Below, piece after piece: positions 56,424 to 64,000 of a stretch of 64,000 nt of DNA. Each line of letters opens with the position of its first letter. The first letter of the stretch is position 1. Under the pieces are notes generated by a model. It saw only the letters and a program-made list of their open reading frames with translations, searched no databases and was not told where the DNA came from. The stretch spans positions 1 to 64,000 of the forward strand of contig CAYWYQ010000001.1 of NCBI GenBank assembly GCA_964462325.1. The letters run 5' to 3'. The DNA is from CAYFMS01 sp964462325. GTDB lineage: Bacteria; Patescibacteriota; Patescibacteriia; UBA9934. Both the position numbers and the translations under genes were made by a program.

Positions 56424-57686
56424 ATGAAAGAAAGACAATCGAGATATCAAGAAATACATGAAAAAAACTTCGAAACACCGCCCCCTCGCTTGCAACAGGA
56501 GTCTCTACCTGAATTAGTAGAGTCAGGTGAATTAAAGACGTACAAAGGTAAGAGTCGCAAAGAATTTGAGGAATACATTGAGGCCCTTCAGGGACAAGAA
56601 GCAAAGGAAGGATTTCAGCTTGCATGCAGGTTTGCGGAGGCGGTTCATGAGAGTCAGGGACTTGCACTTCTTGTTGGTGGCTCAGTACGTGATGAGGTAT
56701 TAGGTAAAGCGTCCAAGGACTTCGATATAGAAGTATATGGCCTAGATGCGGCCCGAGTCGAGGAAATTGCATCAATGTTCGGTAAGGTAGATGCTATTGG
56801 TAAAGCATTTGGTATTTTAAAGGTATCTGGTTCAGATGGTATTGATCTTGATATTTCTCTTCCTAGGACTGATTCGAAGATTGCAGAGGGACATAGAGGT
56901 TTTGAGGTAAAGGTAGATCCGAACATGTCAATTATAGAGGCGGCAAAGAGAAGAGATTTTACCTTTAATGCCCTGATGAAGAATCCATTAACAGGAGAGA
57001 TTTTTGACCCATTTAACGGTGTAGAAGACCTAAGAACGCGTACATTACGCATCACAGATAGTGAAAGGTTTAAGGACGATCCATTACGAGTGATGCGGGC
57101 TGCACAGTTTATTGGGCGATTTGGGCTAACAACAGATGTGAAAAGCCTTGAAGAAATACAGGCCATGGTACCCGATTTACACGAACTCCCAAAAGAACGA
57201 TTCAAAGAGGAATGGGATAAATTGCTATTAAAGTCAGATTATCCATCAATGGGAATGCAGGCATTAATGCAATACGGGGTCATTAATGAACTATATCCTG
57301 AACTTGCTGCAATGAGTGATACCCCTCAAGAATTTGAATGGCATCCAGAAGGTGATGTATGGGTTCATACATTGATGGTTGTGGACGAAGCTGCGCGTGT
57401 AGCGAGAAGACATCGATTAGATACAAGTCAAAAAAGAAAGGTTATTTATGCTGCGCTTTGTCATGATTTAGGTAAGCCTGACACGACAGAATTTGAGGGT
57501 GGACGCATTAGATCAAAGGGGCATGAACCAGCCGGAGAAGAGCCAACACGCTCATTCCTTGAAAAAATTGGTATGGACAACCAAAACAACAAATGCAGTC
57601 GTTACATTAGTCAAAGAGCATTTATGGCCAGGTGTTATGTATCGCAGTATACAAAAGGGCGAAATAGTGAGAGATGGGGCGTTTAG
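56424..57686 (+). CDS. tRNA nucleotidyltransferase/poly(A) polymerase family, N-terminal piece before a frameshift
   Basis: In frame from ATG 56424: a helical N-terminus, then ALLVGGSVRDEVLGKASKDFDIEVYG (nucleotidyltransferase GGxVRD and DFDxxxxG metal site), KRRDFTFNALMKN, FDPFNGVEDLRTRTLR and DDPLRVMRAAQFIGRFG, the class II head and neck. An HD domain starts at about residue 320 (VWVHTLMVVDEAARVARRH, YAALCHDLGKPD). After EKIGMD the frame diverges; the family continues in the frame below from about 57580. One extra base there would explain it. The enzyme adds or repairs tRNA 3' CCA and is normally essential. Confidence 0.82.
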   Translation: MKERQSRYQEIHEKNFETPPPRLQQESLPELVESGELKTYKGKSRKEFEEYIEALQGQEAKEGFQLACRFAEAVHESQGLALLVGGSVRDEVLGKASKDFDIEVYGLDAARVEEIASMFGKVDAIGKAFGILKVSGSDGIDLDISLPRTDSKIAEGHRGFEVKVDPNMSIIEAAKRRDFTFNALMKNPLTGEIFDPFNGVEDLRTRTLRITDSERFKDDPLRVMRAAQFIGRFGLTTDVKSLEEIQAMVPDLHELPKERFKEEWDKLLLKSDYPSMGMQALMQYGVINELYPELAAMSDTPQEFEWHPEGDVWVHTLMVVDEAARVARRHRLDTSQKRKVIYAALCHDLGKPDTTEFEGGRIRSKGHEPAGEEPTRSFLEKIGMDNQNNKCSRYISQRAFMARCYVSQYTKGRNSERWGV

Positions 57687-58077
57687 AAGGCTCGCAAAAA
57701 GATTGAAGCCTGCTACAATCGAAGACTTGACCTATGTGTTTGAGGCAGACTCCGGTGGACGTGGACCATTTCAGGATCCAGAACATAAGGACCAATTTGT
57801 TCTGCAGTTTCCTGACAAGGCAGCGGAATGGACCCGAACACGTGCAATTGAGATTGGAGTTGATAAAATTGTACCAAAACCAATTTTGCAGGGAAGGGAT
57901 TTGATTGCATTTGGATTCACTCCTGGTATAAACTTTGGCATTATCATAAATCTTGCGGAGGATTTACGAAATGATCATGACCTAGATAGGAACAGTATTT
58001 TAGAAATTCTGTCGAAGGCAAAAAACGCAGAAGAAGCAATTCGCCATTTAAGAAATACCTATGAAGAACAGAAATAA
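57493..58077 (+). CDS. tRNA nucleotidyltransferase family, C-terminal piece after the frameshift
   Basis: Read from about 57586 this frame continues the HD-domain protein: TKTTNAVVTLVKEHLWPGVMY, GAFRRLAKRLKPATIEDLTYVFEADSGGRG and PILQGRDLIAFGFTPG (the GRDL block of CCA enzymes), ending NTYEEQK. The first 30 codons of the open frame overlap the N-terminal piece and are not part of the protein. No credible independent start precedes it, so it is a fragment unless the frameshift is an artefact or is bypassed. Joined, the enzyme would be about 550 residues. Confidence 0.72.
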   Translation: MRVDALDQRGMNQPEKSQHAHSLKKLVWTTKTTNAVVTLVKEHLWPGVMYRSIQKGEIVRDGAFRRLAKRLKPATIEDLTYVFEADSGGRGPFQDPEHKDQFVLQFPDKAAEWTRTRAIEIGVDKIVPKPILQGRDLIAFGFTPGINFGIIINLAEDLRNDHDLDRNSILEILSKAKNAEEAIRHLRNTYEEQK

Positions 58078-58369
58078 TCCTATTCATCGATTACTATACT
58101 TACCAAGATGGTTTCGGGTTGGATGTATCGTGGCTATGATCAGTATAACGATGCTTGTACTTATGATAGTATTCAATGTTGATCTACCATTCCTTCGATA
58201 CATATCAGACATCTTTTTATTTCCGGCTATTCTGATTTTTAGCTGGGGACTCGACAAGGCTGTAGATAATACATTATGGTTCAATTTATTATTTGTGGGT
58301 ACATATATATTCTTTTGGCCTCTAGTAATTTCTCTACTTATATTCATCATCACTCGTAAAAAAACCTAA
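58061..58369 (+). CDS. Three-helix membrane protein, unknown
   Basis: 102 residues with hydrophobic segments at about 19-40, 47-65 and 70-96 and an RKKT tail. The ATG lies 17 nt inside the preceding frame, so it is coupled to the nucleotidyltransferase gene. No family recognised. Confidence 0.5.
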   Translation: MKNRNNPIHRLLYLPRWFRVGCIVAMISITMLVLMIVFNVDLPFLRYISDIFLFPAILIFSWGLDKAVDNTLWFNLLFVGTYIFFWPLVISLLIFIITRKKT

Positions 58370-58601
58370 TAATCTGATTCAAAAGTGCTGTGTAAATAGA
58401 GTTGAGTTTGCAGCTGTACAGTCATGACGCTTGATCTATCAATGGATGAGGCCCATTCGCCGTTGTTAGGTCACAAAGGTATCAATCGATGTATTTCTAC
58501 ATAATCATTCATGTAAAATAATGACAAATAGTCATTTTTTCATCATTTTCTATCTTGATGATGAGATGGGTATACTGATTTGACTTATGATGGAAGATTA
58601 T
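58370..58601. other. Spacer before the polysaccharide cluster
   Basis: No gene seen. It ends with a weak terminator-like hairpin (AATGAC/GTCATT, 58520-58536, then TTTTT) and leads to the promoter at 58602. Confidence 0.4.
58520..58540 (+). terminator. Possible terminator of the 58061 gene
   Basis: AATGAC (58520-58525), AAATA loop, GTCATT (58531-58536), then TTTT. Short stem, so moderate support. Confidence 0.5.
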
Positions 58602-58630
58602 TTGATTATTGTTTAGGTTTTGCGTACGAT
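58602..58630 (+). promoter_or_regulatory. Promoter of the polysaccharide cluster
   Basis: TTGATT (58602-58607), 17 bp, TACGAT (58625-58630), 9 nt before the flippase ATG. Confidence 0.65.
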
Positions 58631-58639
58631 AGGTACATT

Positions 58640-60067
58640 ATGAGCCGCATTTTAATGAAAAACACCGCCTATTTTACGGCAGCAAGCATCGCTCAAAAAG
58701 TGATTGCTTTTGTCTATTTTGCACTTATTGCAAAGTATTTAGGTGTTGAAAATACCGGATCATATTTTCTTGCAACATCTATGATCATGATGCTCAGTGT
58801 TTTAGAAGACATTGGCCTCAATTCGGTGATTATTCGTGAAATAGCTAAAATGAAGGATTCAGCTTCTGATTGGCTCTCGGCAGTTATGGGCTGGAAATTG
58901 ATTACTATTCCACTTACATTGGTACTGGTTTATTTTTTGCCTATCTGGCTTGGATATAATGAAGAAGTTACATCACTCATCCGACTCGGATCAATTATTT
59001 TAGTAGCGGACACGCTTTCATTGTCGTTTTATGGGGTATTGCGCGGCATGCGACGACTTCGATTTGAATCAATCGGTATTTTTATCGCACAACTCACGAT
59101 CGCCCTCGTCGGTTCCTACTTCATTATTACAGGGAAAGCTTCGGTGCAAATATTGATTCTTGCACTGGCTGCGGGATCGATTGTGAATATGCTTTATTCA
59201 GGAAGTATTGTCTTTCAAAAATTAGGAATTGCATCCATTATTCCGCGTTGGGACATGGGATTAAAACCGGTACGCATGGCATCAGCCTTTTTTCTCGCGG
59301 CAATTTTCACAAAGGTCTATTCCTATATCGATACAATTGTTATCTCGAAAGTACTTGGGGAAACATCAGTTGGGATTTATGCGATTGCCTATAAATTAAC
59401 TTATTCATTTCAATTCCTGCCGCTCGCATTTGTTGCAGCACTCTACCCAAGTATGAGTCATGCCGCACATAAACCAGAAATACTAAAGAAGCAATTACTT
59501 CATAGTTACTGGTACATGTTCCTGCTGGCGACCCCGATTGTTTTTGGGATTTGGGCCCTTGCGGAGCCAATTGTTATTACCTTTTCATCAGAGGAATTTC
59601 TAGATGCGGTACCAGTGTTAAGAACAATGATTTTTGTTCTCTATTTCATTTTCCTAGATTTCCCAATTGGTTCTTTATTGAATGCAACAAATCGTCAGGC
59701 AATCAAAACGACTATTATGGGTATTTCAATGGCAGTAAATATTGTTTTGAATCTTATACTGATCCCACTGATAGGTATTATGGGAGCGGCCATTGCTGCG
59801 CTTGTCAGTTTGGGTATGTTGTTTATTCTTGATTGGATCTTCTCACAAAGCACAATAAGAATAGGTATAGATGAGTTGATACGAGAAGTGTGGGGAATTC
59901 TTCTTGCTGGTGGAGTGATGGCTGGGCTCGTGTCAGCTCTGAGTACATTTGTACACTTTATTATCTTAATTCCTGTTGGGGCTCTAATATTCATTGGTAT
60001 TCTTATTATCACGAAGTCTGTTGATATTCGCAAGATGAAGGATTTATTGACCGGAAAGGTGGTATGA
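58640..60067 (+). CDS. Polysaccharide flippase (Wzx-like, MATE/MOP superfamily)
   Basis: 475 residues, about 12 to 14 membrane helices. MKNTAYFTAASIAQKVIAFVYFALIAKYLGVENTGSYFLATS is the N-terminal polysaccharide-biosynthesis family motif and LEDIGLNSVIIREIAK follows. Such proteins flip lipid-linked oligosaccharide repeat units. ATG at 58640 is selected from the -10 box 9 bp upstream. It begins a four-gene cluster with overlapping or adjacent genes. Confidence 0.82.
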   Translation: MSRILMKNTAYFTAASIAQKVIAFVYFALIAKYLGVENTGSYFLATSMIMMLSVLEDIGLNSVIIREIAKMKDSASDWLSAVMGWKLITIPLTLVLVYFLPIWLGYNEEVTSLIRLGSIILVADTLSLSFYGVLRGMRRLRFESIGIFIAQLTIALVGSYFIITGKASVQILILALAAGSIVNMLYSGSIVFQKLGIASIIPRWDMGLKPVRMASAFFLAAIFTKVYSYIDTIVISKVLGETSVGIYAIAYKLTYSFQFLPLAFVAALYPSMSHAAHKPEILKKQLLHSYWYMFLLATPIVFGIWALAEPIVITFSSEEFLDAVPVLRTMIFVLYFIFLDFPIGSLLNATNRQAIKTTIMGISMAVNIVLNLILIPLIGIMGAAIAALVSLGMLFILDWIFSQSTIRIGIDELIREVWGILLAGGVMAGLVSALSTFVHFIILIPVGALIFIGILIITKSVDIRKMKDLLTGKVV

Positions 60068-61059
60068 AGAGAATATTGATTCCGACAATTGACTATGCGC
60101 CTAGAATGGGTGGCGTAGCACGCTATTTGAAGACAATTGCTGATGCATTTCCTGATGATGTCGATATTTTGTTTTGGGATAAAAATCCTCCAAGGCGCCT
60201 TCAGCTATTATTGAAACTCTGGAATGCTGCGCGTGGCTATGATCAAATCTGGACGAGCCATATTTACCCGATTGGTTTTGCTCTCTATATTCTTTCCTAT
60301 TTTGGAATTTCCTATTCAGTTTTCCTGCATGGAATGGATTTTCAATTAGCAAAAAGAAACGTGGTACGTACATTCTTCACCAAACATATTTTAAAGAATG
60401 CTCATCATGTATTTACAAATACAAAATATTTAGCAGATGAAGTGAATAAGATCGCGGAAGTAGAGGTACAAGTGATTTATCCGACACTTCCTGAGGAGTT
60501 TGAGTCGATACATGCAAAGAGTGCTCAGAATGAGGATTGTCACTTGCTCACAGTAGGACGCCTCGTGAAGCGCAAGGGGCATGAACAAGTTATTCATGCA
60601 ATACTACGTAGGAAAAATATTACCTATTCTATCGTGGGAGACGGACCGGAAAAGAAGCATCTGCAAGCATTGATTCATGCCAACAGGATAGAAGATCGGG
60701 TAAGAATATATGATAATGCCTCTGATCAAGATCTCATCAATCATTATAATCACGCGGATATTTTCGTGATGCCAACTACACAAGAAAAAAATGATGTTGA
60801 GGGATTCGGGATTGTATATTTAGAAGCAGGTTGGTTTCGTCTTCCGGTTATCGCATCAGATATTCCTGGTGTTGATGAGGCGGTTCAGGATGGAAAGAGT
60901 GGCATGCTCGTGAAAAATGAGGATGAACTGAATGATGCAATTGAAACACTTTGTAATAATGCACCCCTACGGGAGGAAATGGGCAAATTTGGGCATGAGT
61001 ATATTAAAAGAAATTTTCTTGCTGGTACGCAGATGGTAAAATTGAGTAAGAACCTATGA
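60064..61059 (+). CDS. GT4-type glycosyltransferase
   Basis: 331 residues, GT-B fold. MKRILIPTIDYAPRMGGVARYLKTIADAF is the acceptor-side start; LLTVGRLVKRKGHEQVIHAIL and IVGDGPEKKHLQALI start the donor domain; VMPTTQEKNDVEGFGIVYLEAGWFRLPVIASDIPGVDEAV is the E-x7-E nucleotide-sugar motif region. Sugar not predictable. ATG overlaps the flippase stop (ATGA). Confidence 0.88.
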   Translation: MKRILIPTIDYAPRMGGVARYLKTIADAFPDDVDILFWDKNPPRRLQLLLKLWNAARGYDQIWTSHIYPIGFALYILSYFGISYSVFLHGMDFQLAKRNVVRTFFTKHILKNAHHVFTNTKYLADEVNKIAEVEVQVIYPTLPEEFESIHAKSAQNEDCHLLTVGRLVKRKGHEQVIHAILRRKNITYSIVGDGPEKKHLQALIHANRIEDRVRIYDNASDQDLINHYNHADIFVMPTTQEKNDVEGFGIVYLEAGWFRLPVIASDIPGVDEAVQDGKSGMLVKNEDELNDAIETLCNNAPLREEMGKFGHEYIKRNFLAGTQMVKLSKNL

Positions 61060-61904
61060 TTGACGTATCCATCATTGTTGTCACATATAAGGGGAGGCTT
61101 GATGTCATAAAAGCTTGTTTTGATAGTGTGTACTTATCAAAGGGAGTTAACTATGAACTTATTGTTGTTGATAATGGACAAAACCAAGCAGTGAAAGGGC
61201 TCATTAATGCATATGATGGTGCGACATTGATTGAAAATACAAGGAATAGGGGATTCGCCTATGCGGTCAATCAAGGTATGAAGAAATCCAAGGGTAGGTA
61301 TATTCTGCTTTTGAATCCAGATGTACAATTTGAAGCCGATGTTTTAGCAAAGATGATTACGCATTTGGATGCAGATCCTGAGGTTGGAATTGCAAGTAGT
61401 TTGATTAAATACAAAACGGGAGAAATTCAGCCTAGTATTCGACGATTTCCAACATTGATTGATCAGATACATATTTTATTAAAAATACCCCATTTTCGAA
61501 AAACGAAAGCGATAAGTAATTACATGATGGAGGATGCTGATCCTCACAATACGCAAGATGTAGATTCGATTATGGGAGCATTCATGTGGATGAGGCCTGA
61601 GGTGGTTCAGGATATTGGAGGATTTGATGAGCAATACTTTCTTTGGTTTGAAGAGGTTGATTATTGTCGCATGGCGTATGTAGCAGGCTACAAGATCAGA
61701 CATTATGCAGATGTGGAAATTATGCATCTGAAAGGTCATGATTTTGACGCCGTACCAACAACTCGCAAGCAACGATGGATGCGTTCAAGTCTACGCAAAT
61801 ATACAAAAAAGCATTTAGGGTTAAAATCATATATACTGCTATGGATATTAAATCCTCTTTTTATTATGGCTGGGTATATAGCTGCAATCATAAAACGACG
61901 TTAA
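61056..61904 (+). CDS. Family 2 glycosyltransferase (rhamnosyltransferase-like)
   Basis: 282 residues. IDVSIIVVTYKGRLDVIKACFDSV begins the GT-A domain; NYELIVVDNGQNQ, LIENTRNRGFAYAVNQGMKKSKGRYILLLNPDVQF (metal-site NPD) and GAFMWMRPEVVQDIGGFDEQYFLWFEEVDYCRM follow. The NPDV plus FEEVDYCRM pair is typical of rhamnosyl-type enzymes. A final membrane-associated helix closes the protein (about 262-278). Overlaps the previous gene by 4 nt (ATGA); the polymerase gene follows after 1 nt. Confidence 0.88.
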   Translation: MIDVSIIVVTYKGRLDVIKACFDSVYLSKGVNYELIVVDNGQNQAVKGLINAYDGATLIENTRNRGFAYAVNQGMKKSKGRYILLLNPDVQFEADVLAKMITHLDADPEVGIASSLIKYKTGEIQPSIRRFPTLIDQIHILLKIPHFRKTKAISNYMMEDADPHNTQDVDSIMGAFMWMRPEVVQDIGGFDEQYFLWFEEVDYCRMAYVAGYKIRHYADVEIMHLKGHDFDAVPTTRKQRWMRSSLRKYTKKHLGLKSYILLWILNPLFIMAGYIAAIIKRR

Positions 61905-61905
61905 T

Positions 61906-63582
61906 ATGATTCTTCGTCAATTCTTTTCATCATTTACGTTCAAGGTACTCATAGCCATTATTGCTTTACATATTCTTGCATTTATTGCGGCGTATGTACC
62001 TATTCTCTCTGTTATTTTGTTAGGAGTGACTATAATACTTCTTGCGAGAATTACGTATTCAAACCTTTTCTTCGCAGTACTCATTGCTTTTCTGGAGGTA
62101 TTTATAGGTGGGCATGGTTCTTTGATTCAATATACCGTTTTTGATTTTTCGCTCTCATTACGAATGGCGATATTTATTGGCTTGATAACTGGATTTGTTG
62201 TTGCTTCTATTAAAAAAGGCTTTCATGTTTCGTTCAAATGGATGAGAGACACCCCATTTCTACTTTTGGCTATGGTGATCATCTCCGCTACAATCATCGG
62301 TTTATTGAATGGAAATGGTATCTCTGCCATTATCGATGACATGAATAGTTATGTTTGGTTCCTGTACTTACTACCGATTATCTGTATTGACTGGACACGG
62401 AAAAGGCAAATGCTTCTTTTGCAGACACTATTTGCGAGTATGATTTGGGTTGCTGCGTTTACGCTGATTCTTGCATATCTTTTTACACATTTAAATGGCG
62501 ATGCATTGCATGTGATTTATACATTTGTTCGTGATAGTCGTTTGGCAGAAGTAACATTGCAGGTAACGCATGCAGGCGGAGCCTTTCAAACGATGATATC
62601 GTCACTTATAGGAGAAGGAAATTACTGGTATAGAATCTTTATGCCGTCGCAATTATTCCTTTTACCTACATCTGCACTTTTATTATTATGTGCATGGCAG
62701 AAAGGCCTACATGAAAAAAATGATCTTTACGTGTTTCCTGTTCTCATTTTATTTCTCTCGGCTCTTATTCTAAGTCTATCAAGGAGTTTCTTGATTGGTG
62801 TATTTACAGCCTGTTGTATTCTACTCGTGCTTGGTTTTTTCCATATCAAGAAAGCAGCATTTAATAAGACCGTGTTTTTAATCGGTGGTACTATTCTAGC
62901 TGGAATAGTATCGATAGGTCTTGCATTACTTGTATCCATTGCACCTATCCCTGNNNNNNNNNNNNNNNNNNNNNNNNNNNNNNNNNNNNNNNNNNNNNNN
63001 NNNNNCGCATTTTACCAAACGTCTGCAGAGACAGGTCGATCAGAAGCAGTCGTGAGCCGTTGGAATTTACTCGATCCTTTGTATGAAGAAATAAAACAAG
63101 CACCCATTCTTGGTGCCGGTTTCGGAAAGACAGTTTCGTATCAGTCTACGGATCCACGGATTGAGGAACAAACTGGTGATGGGATATATACGATCTACCG
63201 ATTTGAATGGGGGTATCACGATATCTGGCTTAAAACAGGACTTATTGGACTTATATCTTATACCATGATCCTTATTGCGATTATAAGTGGCCTTATGCGT
63301 AATGCAAAACGTTCGGAATCAGCATGGTTTTCGATTGGGCTCATTGCATCTCTTTGTGCTTTATTTACAATTCATATTTTTTCGCCATATTTAAATCACC
63401 CTATAGGAATTGCCTTGATACTATTTATCATTCCATTTTGCACATGGAAAAATCCCATGGGAGAACAAATGAAGGGAATACGAAACATCGCGTCGAAAAT
63501 AGGTTTTTTAAAAAAAAGCGGCTGTTTTAACGAGAAGGAAAAGCCAACTTTGAGCTTTCTCTCGATGATGCGATACCTATGA
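61906..63582 (+). CDS. O-antigen ligase/polymerase-like membrane protein, interrupted by a gap
   Basis: 558 residues as drawn, with about 12 membrane helices. The late extracellular loop FYQTSAETGRSEAVVSRWNLLDPLYEEIKQAPILGAGFGKTVSY and YRFEWGYHDIWLKTGLIGL matches the Wzy/WaaL (O-antigen_ligase) pattern of a large periplasmic loop with R and H residues. A 52-base N run (62954-63005) lies within the coding sequence and its true length is unknown, so frame and length across it are assumptions. The stop overlaps the convergent fmt gene by 6 nt. Confidence 0.72.
   Translation: MILRQFFSSFTFKVLIAIIALHILAFIAAYVPILSVILLGVTIILLARITYSNLFFAVLIAFLEVFIGGHGSLIQYTVFDFSLSLRMAIFIGLITGFVVASIKKGFHVSFKWMRDTPFLLLAMVIISATIIGLLNGNGISAIIDDMNSYVWFLYLLPIICIDWTRKRQMLLLQTLFASMIWVAAFTLILAYLFTHLNGDALHVIYTFVRDSRLAEVTLQVTHAGGAFQTMISSLIGEGNYWYRIFMPSQLFLLPTSALLLLCAWQKGLHEKNDLYVFPVLILFLSALILSLSRSFLIGVFTACCILLVLGFFHIKKAAFNKTVFLIGGTILAGIVSIGLALLVSIAPIPXXXXXXXXXXXXXXXXXXAFYQTSAETGRSEAVVSRWNLLDPLYEEIKQAPILGAGFGKTVSYQSTDPRIEEQTGDGIYTIYRFEWGYHDIWLKTGLIGLISYTMILIAIISGLMRNAKRSESAWFSIGLIASLCALFTIHIFSPYLNHPIGIALILFIIPFCTWKNPMGEQMKGIRNIASKIGFLKKSGCFNEKEKPTLSFLSMMRYL
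62954..63005. other. Assembly gap (N run) inside the polymerase gene
   Basis: 52 N at 62954-63005. The flanks are in the same reading frame if the gap size is right, but a scaffold gap need not have the stated length. Confidence 0.95.
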
Positions 63583-64000
63583 CACTATTTGACTATCAAT
63601 TTCTGAATGACCTGAGATAAATGCTTTTGCGGGCATTCTTTTCTTACCTTCTAGCTGTAATTCAAGAACTTCAATTGGCTGCGTCGATGTGCCAATAAAT
63701 ACTTTTCCACCTTCAATTACAATCTTGCCGGGTTCGACGTTTGTAATAGACTCATCTGAAATCATTATGGAGTGGAGCTTGAGTGTTTTGCCACTCCAAT
63801 TTGTATATATTCCCGGCCATGGGGTATATGCTCGTGATTTTGCATAGATAATTGCTGCAGATTCATTCCAGTCAATTCGTCCATCCTCCTTTTTGATCAG
63901 CTTACAAAATGTTGCTTTATCATGCTCCTGCTTGGTAGGGGTAAGATCACCAGAGATGAGTTGTTTTATTGATTCAATAAGCATCGGTGCACCAATATCA
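63577..64000 (-). CDS. fmt: Methionyl-tRNA formyltransferase, 3' part only
   Basis: The minus-strand frame stays open to the window edge, so the 5' half is missing. What is visible is the linker (DIGAPMLIESIKQL) and the C-terminal tRNA-binding domain: PTKQEHDKATFCKLIKKEDGRIDWNESAAIIYAKSRAYTPWPGIYT, with the conserved ExGxIDWxxxAxxIxxxxRAxxPWPGxxT pattern, and LELQLEGKKRMPAKAFISGH (GKKxMxAxxFxxG). It formylates initiator Met-tRNA. Confidence 0.93.
   Translation of the reverse strand, partial: DIGAPMLIESIKQLISGDLTPTKQEHDKATFCKLIKKEDGRIDWNESAAIIYAKSRAYTPWPGIYTNWSGKTLKLHSIMISDESITNVEPGKIVIEGGKVFIGTSTQPIEVLELQLEGKKRMPAKAFISGHSEIDSQIVS

Noticed and set aside
1..64000. Use of TGA as a glycine codon (as in Gracilibacteria and Absconditabacteria)
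   Set aside because: Many genes, including rmlB, murF-adjacent PBP, uvrD-type helicase and alaS, end in TGA at the expected family length, and no conserved protein needs TGA read-through.

Overview
This 64 kb window looks like a draft contig from a Candidate Phyla Radiation (Patescibacteria) bacterium. One run of N (62954-63005) marks a scaffold gap. The lineage call is an inference from compact, moderately AT-rich coding, the standard genetic code with TGA as stop, an alanyl-tRNA synthetase without its C-terminal domain, a stand-alone riboflavin kinase domain, a VKOR/thioredoxin-like pair, and an IF-1, L36, S13, S11, S4, RpoA, L17, L13, S9 run. Within Patescibacteria a Parcubacteria-type lineage is plausible but unproven.

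Layout. 1-1230: DoxX-type fragment, two paralogous small membrane proteins and rpmG, all around a duplicated divergent promoter. 1.7-3.6 kb: rnhB, DUF1653, nnrE. 3.7-6.2 kb: tRNA-Thr followed by a partial copy of its own 3' end, then a small cluster that looks acquired (small membrane protein, frameshifted purine nucleoside phosphorylase, secreted amidase-like protein). 6.2-8.4 kb: dTDP-sugar genes. 8.6-13.5 kb: HU, an LCP protein, an ATP-cone/Mrr nuclease fusion, rpmB and a GT-B protein. 13.5-17.5 kb: repeat arrays, a candidate small RNA and a UvrD-type helicase. 17.5-23.4 kb: LOG protein, large membrane protein, glycosidase, flavoprotein disulfide reductase, methyltransferase, exonuclease. 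23.4-28.2 kb: B12-dependent ribonucleotide reductase nrdJ behind tandem NrdR boxes and a DnaA box, then the cobalamin adenosyltransferase that would make its cofactor. 28.7-34.7 kb: PBP, MurF, riboflavin kinase, ATP-grasp enzyme, tRNA dihydrouridine synthase. 34.8-40.8 kb: thiol oxidation genes, beta-CASP nuclease, Era, DUF3179. 41.3-48.5 kb: RNA methyltransferases, glycosyltransferase, DUF389, CorA, PduL-like protein, surface PKD protein, MurJ. 48.7-58.4 kb: alaS, a decaying repeat-protein gene beside a second alaS 3' end, the ribosomal run and a frameshifted CCA-adding enzyme. 58.6-64 kb: surface polysaccharide cluster and the fmt 3' part.

Expression signals are unusually readable. Many core genes have a sigma70-like -10 box only 6-11 bp before the start codon and no Shine-Dalgarno sequence, which predicts leaderless mRNAs. 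The clear GGAGG-type sites precede mainly small or accessory genes. Several divergent pairs share one palindromic TTGACAA core as the -35 box in both directions.

The intergenic DNA is rich in repeats: (A) elements of about 125 bp with inverted ends and a central GTAC...GTAC palindrome, usually just after stop codons; (B) clusters of the palindrome CGAGGTTNAACCTCG and of AGGTCNGACCT, with an AT-rich hairpin and sometimes a DnaA box; (D) TTAGC-rich tracts. No transposase, integrase, CRISPR array or phage gene was found.
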